The notes under the pieces were generated by a model. The model had not been told where the DNA came from. It worked only from the letters and a program-made list of their open reading frames with translations, and ran no database searches. Below, piece by piece: positions 45,748 to 53,178 of a stretch of DNA of 58,417 nucleotides (the stretch's first letter is position 1; every line of letters starts with the position of its first letter). Made by a program: the position numbers and the translations under genes. Source of the stretch: BJGO01 sp964640655 (lineage in GTDB: Bacteria > Bacteroidota > Bacteroidia > Chitinophagales > UBA10324); the NCBI GenBank assembly GCA_964640655.1, contig CAZXFT010000019.1:1-58417 (forward strand), given 5' to 3'.

Positions 45748-48045
45748 ATGAATAAACTTTTATCGTTGCTTGTCTTTCTGTTCGCTTTTCAGTTCGCTGC
45801 GGCACAGAATATTGTTCTTAAAGGAATTGTTATTGACAATGAAACAAACTTCGAACTTGTAGGTGTCAGCATTATTATCGATAACAGCAAATATGTGCAG
45901 TCCGACGCCAATGGCCGATTTGAAATAGAACTTACGGCCGGTAAGCACACCCTTCGATCAACCTATGTTGGATACAACAATTTCTTTGATACCATAGATA
46001 TTAAAAACGCCAGTATTCCGCTCTACAAAATAAAGATGGTTCCTACAGCACAGGAATTAAAGATGGTAGTAGTTAGTGCTTCAAAATTTGAAAGAAACAT
46101 TTCCGAAGAAACAGTCAGCATCAATATCCTGAAACCTTCCTTGATACAAAACACCAACTCCATCACAATGGATGAAGCGGTGAATCGAGTACCCGGAGTG
46201 AATGTAATTGATGGACAGGCTAACATACGCGGCGGCAGTGGCTATAGTTACGGTGCCGGTAGTCGTGTATTGGTATTGGTAGATGACTTACCTCAACTCA
46301 CTGCGGATGCCGGCGATGTGAAATGGGAGTTTCTGCCGGTGGAAAATCTCGAGCAGGTTGAAATTATTAAAGGAGCAGCATCAACATTATATGGTTCTTC
46401 AGCATTGAATGGCGTAATCAACATCCGTACATCCTACCCCACTTCAGTTCCACAGACGCAAATCAATTTTTACCAGGGTATTCATCAAAACCCGAGACGT
46501 AAAGAACTCATCTGGTGGGACAACAGGCAACCATCTTTTAGTGGCGGATTTTTTACCCATAGCCGTAAAATAGGCCAGCTTGATTTGGTCGTAGGCGGCA
46601 ACATCAACAACCTCGACTCATACCATGAAAATGCATTTCAAAAACGCGGTCGTGTAAACACAAATCTTCGATACCGTTTTAAAAAAGTTGATGGTTTAAG
46701 TGTAGGTCTCAACACTAATTTTCTATATGCCCATACTGCTACATTCTTTATATGGGAAAACGACAGTGCCGGTGCCTATAGGCCTTTTGGTGGCGTTGAT
46801 ACACCAGGTACTTCACTAACACGAAACAAATATTACCGTTTCAATATAGACCCATACATTGTTTATGTAAAAAAAGATGGTAGCCGCCATAGCCTCCGCA
46901 CTAGGGTTTTTGAAACCAACAACGAAACCAATCAGGAAACGCAGGACTCCAAGAGTCGGCTATGGTATGGTGAATATCAGTATCAGCACGTTTTCAAGTT
47001 TGGATTACGTGCCACTACAGGGCTTATGGCCAACTACTCTCAGGTATTCAGCTCCATGTATGGCAATCATGATGGCGCGAATCAGGCTACCTATCTGCAA
47101 CTCGATTATAAGATTAAGAACCTGACCATAATGGGTGGTGTGCGCTATGAACTATTCCGCATCGACACTTTTAAAGCCAACAGTGGCCCGGTATTCCGCA
47201 CAGGGTTAAACTATGGTTTGGGAAAAGCTACTCACTTCCGTGCTTCATTTGGACAGGGATATCGCTTCCCTACAGTGGCAGAAAAATTTGTACAAACCAA
47301 CATTGGAGCACTCTACATTTATCCAAACCCTCAGCTGGAACCCGAGAAAGGATGGAGTGTGGAAATAGGCGCACAGCAAGGTTTTAAAATCAGCAACTGG
47401 ATGGGATATGTTGACCTCGCTGTTTTCCGTCAGCAGTTGAGCAACTTTATGGAGTTCAGTTTTGGTCAGTGGGGAAACCCCTTTGTTGACCCGCAATTTG
47501 GTCTGGGCTTTAAATCCGTGAATCTTAATGTTGCACAGATTACCGGCATAGAAGCAACCATATTCGGGCAAGGTAAGCTGTTTGGTTGCCCGGTTAATAT
47601 TCTTGGAGGTTATACATTCATTAACCCTATTGATATGGATATGACCAGTATGATAGATAGCGTGGTGTCTGCCAATCCGGATTTGAATCAAGGCGAAATA
47701 GATTCCTTGTATCAACAACGCATATTGAAATACCGTTATACCACTACCTTTAAATTCGACGCCGATGTAACATGGAAAGTCGTTACTGCCGGTATTAATG
47801 TGCGTTATAATAGCTTTATGGTTAACATTGACAAATTCCTCAATCTGATCAATGGAATCGAGAGCTACCGTAAAGAAAACAACAACGGAGATTTAGTCAT
47901 CGATGCTCGATTCGGTGTAAACGTCAATAAGAACACCCGCTTCTCGCTCATTGTTAAAAATGTAATGAATGCGGAATACACTGTGCGACCGGCTATGATT
48001 GAAGGACCTAGAAGCTTTACCATTCAGATTCAAACAAAATTTTAA
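45748..48045 (+). CDS. TonB-dependent receptor with carboxypeptidase-like domain
   Basis: A signal peptide (LLVFLFAFQFAAAQ) is followed by a CarboxypepD_reg-like domain (VLKGIVIDNETNFELVGVSI ... LRSTYVGYNNFFDTI). A TonB-box-like MVVVSASKFERN comes next, then the plug (MDEAVNRVPGVNVIDGQANI, RVLVLVDDLPQ, VEIIKGAASTLYGSSALNGV) and a 22-strand-type barrel ending in SFTIQIQTKF. The substrate is unknown; there is no SusD partner and no metal-binding neighbour. It lies upstream of the mla-type operon in the same direction but is separated from it by about 100 bases. Confidence 0.93.
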   Translation: MNKLLSLLVFLFAFQFAAAQNIVLKGIVIDNETNFELVGVSIIIDNSKYVQSDANGRFEIELTAGKHTLRSTYVGYNNFFDTIDIKNASIPLYKIKMVPTAQELKMVVVSASKFERNISEETVSINILKPSLIQNTNSITMDEAVNRVPGVNVIDGQANIRGGSGYSYGAGSRVLVLVDDLPQLTADAGDVKWEFLPVENLEQVEIIKGAASTLYGSSALNGVINIRTSYPTSVPQTQINFYQGIHQNPRRKELIWWDNRQPSFSGGFFTHSRKIGQLDLVVGGNINNLDSYHENAFQKRGRVNTNLRYRFKKVDGLSVGLNTNFLYAHTATFFIWENDSAGAYRPFGGVDTPGTSLTRNKYYRFNIDPYIVYVKKDGSRHSLRTRVFETNNETNQETQDSKSRLWYGEYQYQHVFKFGLRATTGLMANYSQVFSSMYGNHDGANQATYLQLDYKIKNLTIMGGVRYELFRIDTFKANSGPVFRTGLNYGLGKATHFRASFGQGYRFPTVAEKFVQTNIGALYIYPNPQLEPEKGWSVEIGAQQGFKISNWMGYVDLAVFRQQLSNFMEFSFGQWGNPFVDPQFGLGFKSVNLNVAQITGIEATIFGQGKLFGCPVNILGGYTFINPIDMDMTSMIDSVVSANPDLNQGEIDSLYQQRILKYRYTTTFKFDADVTWKVVTAGINVRYNSFMVNIDKFLNLINGIESYRKENNNGDLVIDARFGVNVNKNTRFSLIVKNVMNAEYTVRPAMIEGPRSFTIQIQTKF

Positions 48046-48153
48046 CCGCGTTTTTCTCTTTTAAGCCTTTGATGGACAATCTATCAGCATTCACCATAAT
48101 TTCACACTCGCATTTAAAGAAGATCGTTATTTTTTCACACAGTTTTTAAAACC

Positions 48154-48936
48154 TTGTCAAATAAATCACCTCATTTATTTTCCCGACGAATCGACAGCGT
48201 ATTCCTCAGTTTCTATAACGCCTGGAAATTCATAGCACAGTTCTTCCGCGAACTGTTCAGCGGTCCCTTTGAATATAAAGAAGTGGTGCGCCAGTGTTAC
48301 GAGGTTGGTGTGCGCTCCTTGCCCTTAATTACATTGACCGGGTTTGTTACCGGTATAGTTTTCACCAAACAATCCAGACCTTCTCTGCAGTCGTTTGGTG
48401 CATCATCCTGGTTGCCTTCTTTAATTACAATTGCCATCATAAGAGCTCTGGCTCCCTTGGTAACAGCATTGATTTGTGCCGGTAAAGTAGGTTCCAACAT
48501 TGGTGCGGAATTAGGTTCTATGAAAGTAACCGAGCAGATAGATGCTATGGAAGTATCTGCCATCAATCCTTTCAAGTTCCTGGTAGTAACTCGTGTGCTC
48601 GCCTGTACTTTAATGGTGCCTGTTTTGGCAATGTACAGCGGCTTTGTTGGTTTAATGGGCTCCTTCCTGAATGTGAATCAAAACGAATACACCACCTACC
48701 AGACATTTATCAAGGAAGCTTTTTCATCTATCAGCTTTCTGGATATTTATTCCTCATTATTCAAATCGGTCGTGTTTGGGTTCACGGTAGGAATAGTAGC
48801 ATGTTATCAGGGATTCAAGGCAGGCAACGGCACTCAGGGTGTCGGACGTGCAGCCAACAGCGCTGTGGTAATAGCCATGTTTCTGGTATTTATTGAAGAG
48901 ATAGTCATTGTTCAGGTAATTAATTGGATGCGGTAA
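48154..48936 (+). CDS. mlaE: MlaE-family ABC transporter permease
   Basis: This is the inner-membrane permease of a phospholipid trafficking system (Mla/MCE type). After a short amphipathic start it has the family blocks CYEVGVRSLPLITLTGFVTG, LAPLVTALICAGKVGSNIGA, ELGSMKVTEQIDAMEV and NPFKFLVVTRVLACTLMVP, with five to six membrane segments. The frame has no early ATG; a TTG opening MSNKSPHLF is the best start and gives the normal length of 260. The ATPase gene begins at once after its stop. Confidence 0.93.
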   Translation: MSNKSPHLFSRRIDSVFLSFYNAWKFIAQFFRELFSGPFEYKEVVRQCYEVGVRSLPLITLTGFVTGIVFTKQSRPSLQSFGASSWLPSLITIAIIRALAPLVTALICAGKVGSNIGAELGSMKVTEQIDAMEVSAINPFKFLVVTRVLACTLMVPVLAMYSGFVGLMGSFLNVNQNEYTTYQTFIKEAFSSISFLDIYSSLFKSVVFGFTVGIVACYQGFKAGNGTQGVGRAANSAVVIAMFLVFIEEIVIVQVINWMR

Positions 48937-49710
48937 ATGAAGAAAGTCAGCGGCATCATTGATTACAACCAGAAAGTAATCACCATCAGAAACCTTTATA
49001 AGTCCTTCGGTGACCTGAATGTTTTATCAGGTATAGACCTCGATTTATTTAAAGGTGAAAATCTTGTGGTGTTGGGACGTTCAGGAACAGGTAAGTCGGT
49101 GTTGATTAAAATTATCTCCGGCCTCTTACTGCCCGACACTGGCGATGTGTTTGTGCTTGGCAAGCAGGTGAACAAACTCAACGAAAAGGAACTACGCGAG
49201 CTGCGTCTGAAACTTGGTTTTCTCTTTCAGCATTCCGCTTTATATGATAGTATGAGTGTTCGGGAGAATCTTGAATTTCCGCTGACGCGAAACGTTAAAA
49301 ACTTAACCACAAAGCAAATTGATGATGCTGTTGAAGAAGTGCTCGATGCTGTTGGTCTTCTCGATAAAATCAATCAGATGCCTGCCGAACTTTCCGGCGG
49401 ACAGCGCAAACGCATTGGTATTGCACGCACCCTGATTCTTAAACCCAATATCATGCTCTACGATGAACCTACCGCGGGTTTGGATCCGATCACTTCCATC
49501 GAAATCAATGACCTGATCAACGAGGTGCAATTAAAATACAATACCAGTTCCATCATCATCACGCACGACCTCACCTGTGCCAAAGCAACCGGCGACCGCA
49601 TTGCCATGCTGCTCGAAGGTAAATTCAATAAAATAGGCACTTTTGAACAAGTATTTGAAACCACCGACGAACGCATTAAAGCATTTTACGACTATAACTT
49701 TATAGATTAA
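48937..49710 (+). CDS. mlaF: MlaF-family ABC transporter ATP-binding protein
   Basis: The protein energises the MlaE permease. Walker A is VVLGRSGTGKSVLIK (about residues 46-55), the Q-loop is LGFLFQHSALYDSM, the signature is AELSGGQRKRIGIAR, Walker B is IMLYDEPTAGLD and the switch is IIITHDL. The ATG is flush with the mlaE stop, and its own stop overlaps the next start by one base, so all three are translated as one unit. The 257-residue length is typical. Confidence 0.95.
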   Translation: MKKVSGIIDYNQKVITIRNLYKSFGDLNVLSGIDLDLFKGENLVVLGRSGTGKSVLIKIISGLLLPDTGDVFVLGKQVNKLNEKELRELRLKLGFLFQHSALYDSMSVRENLEFPLTRNVKNLTTKQIDDAVEEVLDAVGLLDKINQMPAELSGGQRKRIGIARTLILKPNIMLYDEPTAGLDPITSIEINDLINEVQLKYNTSSIIITHDLTCAKATGDRIAMLLEGKFNKIGTFEQVFETTDERIKAFYDYNFID

Positions 49711-50669
49711 TGAGCAACACACCCAATAGAAAACCTGTAATCGTAGGCCTGTTTATAGCGCTCGGCATTACGTTTTTGATATTAGCCATTTTAAGTGTAG
49801 GCAATCTGCAGAGCACCTTTGGCAAAAAGATTTCTCTTTCCGTAATCTTCGATGATGTAAACGGACTCAAAACCGGTAACAACATTTGGTATTCCGGCGT
49901 TAAGATTGGCCGTGTGGAAGGTATGAGTTTCATTGGTGAGTCAAAAGTTAAGGTGGACTTAAAGATTGAAGAGAAATCCCGGTCCTTCATCAAGAAAAAT
50001 GCAAAAGCCAAGATTGGCTCCGATGGTCTGATTGGAAATCGCATCATTGTCATTTTTGGTGGTACTCCTGATGTGCCCGCTGTTGAAGACGGCGACACCC
50101 TTCAGGTGGAATATGGAATTTCTACCGAAACAATGATGAACACACTGCAGGAGAACAATGAAAATCTGGTAGGTATTACAGCAGATTTAAAAAAGATTAC
50201 TTCCAAACTGAGCAAAAGCGAAGGCACGCTGGGCAAATTGCTCAACGAAGACGATATCTATAATAATATAATGGCTACGATTAGTTCGCTGCACAAAACA
50301 TCAGATCAGGCCCAAAGTATTACGGCATCACTGTCTCAATTCAGTAGTAAACTGAATAACAAAGACGGTTTGGCAAATAAAATACTTACCGATACTGCCG
50401 TATTTAAAAGCATCAGCAAATCTGTTCTTGAACTCGAACAGGTAACAGCCAACGCTAATGCCTTCACCAGAACATTGAAAGAATCTGCCAACGACCCCAA
50501 AACTCCCCTGGGCACTTTGATGAAAGATGAACAAACCGCTGCACACCTGCAGGCAGCTATCAAGAATCTGGAAGTGACCACTCAAAAACTCAACGAAGAT
50601 TTGGAAGCCCTTCAGCACAGCTTTCTGATGAAGAAATACTTTAAGAAAAAGGATAAGGGCAAATTATAA
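49710..50669 (+). CDS. mlaD: MlaD/MCE-domain lipid-binding protein
   Basis: A single N-terminal membrane anchor (VIVGLFIALGITFLILAIL) leads to one MCE domain (about residues 38-120) with SVIFDDVNGLKTGNNIWYSG, VKIGRVEGMSFIGESKV and the glycine-rich GSDGLIGNRIIVIFGG. The C-terminal 190 residues are helical and coiled, longer than in enterobacterial MlaD and common in Bacteroidota. MlaD binds phospholipid in the periplasm and forms a ring on MlaFE. MlaB and MlaC equivalents are not in the window. Confidence 0.93.
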   Translation: MSNTPNRKPVIVGLFIALGITFLILAILSVGNLQSTFGKKISLSVIFDDVNGLKTGNNIWYSGVKIGRVEGMSFIGESKVKVDLKIEEKSRSFIKKNAKAKIGSDGLIGNRIIVIFGGTPDVPAVEDGDTLQVEYGISTETMMNTLQENNENLVGITADLKKITSKLSKSEGTLGKLLNEDDIYNNIMATISSLHKTSDQAQSITASLSQFSSKLNNKDGLANKILTDTAVFKSISKSVLELEQVTANANAFTRTLKESANDPKTPLGTLMKDEQTAAHLQAAIKNLEVTTQKLNEDLEALQHSFLMKKYFKKKDKGKL

Positions 50670-50687
50670 GGCAATAGTGAATAACCG

Positions 50688-50699
50688 TATTCCGGAATA
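50688..50699. other. 12-bp perfect palindrome between convergent genes
   Basis: TATTCCGGAATA is self-complementary and sits between the mlaD stop and the end of the first LRR gene. There is no T run, so I do not call it a terminator. Confidence 0.4.
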
Positions 50700-50736
50700 A
50701 CCTGCTACTGCATTTTCTTAACCATAATGCATACTA

Positions 50737-53160
50737 TTATTTACTACTCAACACCAGCTTCTTCCTTTCCACCACCCTTTCGTTTTGCAGTTCTATAAAG
50801 TAAATGCCCGGTGCAAAGGTTGCTGTGCTCAGCGTGGTGTTGCTATTTGTAAGTTGTTGTGTGGTAATTACTCTTCCCTGTATATCTACAACGCTTAATG
50901 TACAGTTGGTGCAAGAAGTATTAATGTGTACTGCCTCTTGTGCCGGGTTGGGATAAATGGTGAAGTTGCTTGATGTGTTCACTTTACTGATGCCTGTGGC
51001 ATATGATACAACTGCATCGTTTGTTTTAATGGGGGTATTAAAATCAAAATAAATCGAGGCGCTGTTAGTGAGTGTCATTGGTGGTACAAAATCATTTTTG
51101 GTTTTGATCTTAAACTGCACATAACCTTTGGAGCCTTCAGGGTTGCTCATTGAATCGGACAGCATTATGTTTAAGAAGTTAAAGTGTACTATACCATTCG
51201 CTAATATTTGTGTAAACACTTCGTGACTGTAGTCGAGCAAGCGAAAACTCTCCCAGTCTAACAGACTACTGAGGGTGTCTTTAACCCTTATGTTAAGAGC
51301 CGGAGCCGTGCCTGTGTTTTGAAAATGAATGGTATAAGTAAGCCACTCCCCCGACTGATAAATTTTTTGTGGAAATACTTCTTTAATGTTAGGGTCGTAA
51401 GAATTAATTACCGTAAAACACTGCGTAAAATGATTATTGCTTGTATTGTTGTCTCCTGCTGTAGGCGTAACCCACACTTCAATACAAACCTGTTGACCAC
51501 CCTGAGCTGTGGTATCAGTTAGTAGATTAAATACAAAACTTATGTTTGGATTTACTGTTGTAAAATCTTCTATGTCATATTTCAAAGTATCATTGGATAT
51601 TGTTGGTATTAGTGCTCCCGTTGCTGCACCGGCATAACTTGCAGGTCCATTGACCTTTACTTTTATTTGTCCTTGTAAAGAGGTTGTGTTGCAGGATATG
51701 TTATTTAAAATGCCGGCTAAATCACCCGCCTTTACTCTTATAGTGCTTTGTTGTCCGGGAAAAATCATCCCATTAATCCGATTAATACTGGTAGCTCCTA
51801 AATCAAAGCCGGGTTTACATACTAATTGTAAGGTATTGTTTTGTGATGTGGGATTGGTTGAGTTAAGTGTGATATTGATGCTGTTATCGATTGGACATTT
51901 TATAAGATAAGAAAGGTTGTTAGTATCAATCTCAATCTTATAAGAGCCCGTTAATACATTAAACGAAAATTTACCTATAGCATTTGAATAGACTTGTTGT
52001 ATTAAATTATAACTATTGTCGTAAATCTTCACTTTAATATTTTTGAGATTAATGTTATTATTGATTGTGTTGCAATTAGAATCAATATCAAACTGAATAT
52101 TACCTATCACATTCCATCCTACTGTACAGTTTTTAGGGTTAATGATTTCACAAATTGGTTTGTTATCCAGCTCAGGTAAATTTACTATGTATGGATGCTG
52201 TATAACATTTGGCAAACAAGTAATTCCGGTCATGTAAATATCAACGTATGCAGAACTTGTTGCTGTAATCTTATAAATAGGAGGCAAGCATTTTAATTGT
52301 GAATTATGATCAATTCGCAATACTGATAAAGAATCAGGAAGGTTACTGATTGTTTGTAATTGATTATTATCAGCTTCTAACTTATTAAGTTTACTTGGAA
52401 TATTGTTTAAACTTGTAATTTGATTATCATAGCACCATAATAATTCGAGTGAATCAGGTAAGGTAGGTAATTCAGTGATTTGATTATATTGACATTTAAG
52501 ACTCTTCAATATGCTCGGCAATTGAGGAAGGCTGGTTAGCTGATTATTGCCACAACTTAAAGAAGTCAACGTCGAGGGCAAACTCGGTAAATTGCTGAGT
52601 GGATTAGAGCCACAATCTAAATAAGTCAACGTCGAGGGCAAACTCGGTAAATTGCTGAGTTGATTATTATAACACCTTAAATTAGTCAACGTCGAGGGCA
52701 AACTCGGTAAACTGCTGAGTTGATTACTATAACACCATAAAAAAGTCAACGACGAGGGCAAACTCGGTAAATTAGTGAGTTGATTATTATTACAATATAA
52801 TGTAGTCAACGACGAGGGCAAACTCGGTAAACTGCTGAGTTGATTATTACTACAATTTAAACTAGTCAACGACGAGGGCAAACTCGGTAAACTGCTGAGT
52901 TGATTATTACTACAAATTAGCTGATTAAGATTATCAAAAAACTGTACCCCGTATAAATTTGAAATTCCAAGCCAGGATACGTCTAGTACAGTAGCATTTA
53001 CGATAGCAGAACAGGTTGTATCCATTTGGTTGCCGTTCATACAAGAAGGATATAGCTGCTGTAGCTTTGTTGCAAAGGCAGCATCCGGTATAGTTACCCA
53101 TTGCGCCTTGGTGCTTAACGTAAGTGTGAGCACAAGAGCGAGAGTGTAAAGTGTTTTCAT
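50737..53160 (-). CDS. Leucine-rich-repeat surface protein with T9SS sorting domain (paralogue 1)
   Basis: A signal peptide (MKTLYTLALVLTLTLSTKAQ) and a short cap (WVTIPDAAFATKLQQLYPSC) are followed by 11 leucine-rich repeats of 20 residues. They have the form LPSLPSSLTxLxCxxNQLSS, with a Cys in most units. A cap (CLPPIYKITA) leads to beta-sandwich modules and a DUF7619-like domain (NSYDPNIKEVFPQKIYQSGE ... GYVQFKIKTKND). The C-terminus is a type A sorting domain starting at FTIYPNPAQEAVHINTS. It should be exported by T9SS and displayed or released. The next gene upstream on the same strand is a paralogue ending 18 bases before this start. LRRs usually bind proteins; the ligand is unknown. 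Confidence 0.92.
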   Translation of the reverse strand: MKTLYTLALVLTLTLSTKAQWVTIPDAAFATKLQQLYPSCMNGNQMDTTCSAIVNATVLDVSWLGISNLYGVQFFDNLNQLICSNNQLSSLPSLPSSLTSLNCSNNQLSSLPSLPSSLTTLYCNNNQLTNLPSLPSSLTFLWCYSNQLSSLPSLPSTLTNLRCYNNQLSNLPSLPSTLTYLDCGSNPLSNLPSLPSTLTSLSCGNNQLTSLPQLPSILKSLKCQYNQITELPTLPDSLELLWCYDNQITSLNNIPSKLNKLEADNNQLQTISNLPDSLSVLRIDHNSQLKCLPPIYKITATSSAYVDIYMTGITCLPNVIQHPYIVNLPELDNKPICEIINPKNCTVGWNVIGNIQFDIDSNCNTINNNINLKNIKVKIYDNSYNLIQQVYSNAIGKFSFNVLTGSYKIEIDTNNLSYLIKCPIDNSINITLNSTNPTSQNNTLQLVCKPGFDLGATSINRINGMIFPGQQSTIRVKAGDLAGILNNISCNTTSLQGQIKVKVNGPASYAGAATGALIPTISNDTLKYDIEDFTTVNPNISFVFNLLTDTTAQGGQQVCIEVWVTPTAGDNNTSNNHFTQCFTVINSYDPNIKEVFPQKIYQSGEWLTYTIHFQNTGTAPALNIRVKDTLSSLLDWESFRLLDYSHEVFTQILANGIVHFNFLNIMLSDSMSNPEGSKGYVQFKIKTKNDFVPPMTLTNSASIYFDFNTPIKTNDAVVSYATGISKVNTSSNFTIYPNPAQEAVHINTSCTNCTLSVVDIQGRVITTQQLTNSNTTLSTATFAPGIYFIELQNERVVERKKLVLSSK
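52315..52925 (-). repeat. 60-bp tandem repeats encoding LRRs (paralogue 1)
   Basis: About ten units recur at an exact 60-base period. The best-conserved unit core reads GAGGGCAAACTCGGTAAA on the plus strand, followed by a variable half. The six or so units nearest the N-terminus are almost identical over half their length; those toward the C-terminal side are degenerate. Confidence 0.9.
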
Positions 53161-53178
53161 ATGCTTGGTTTTTAATTG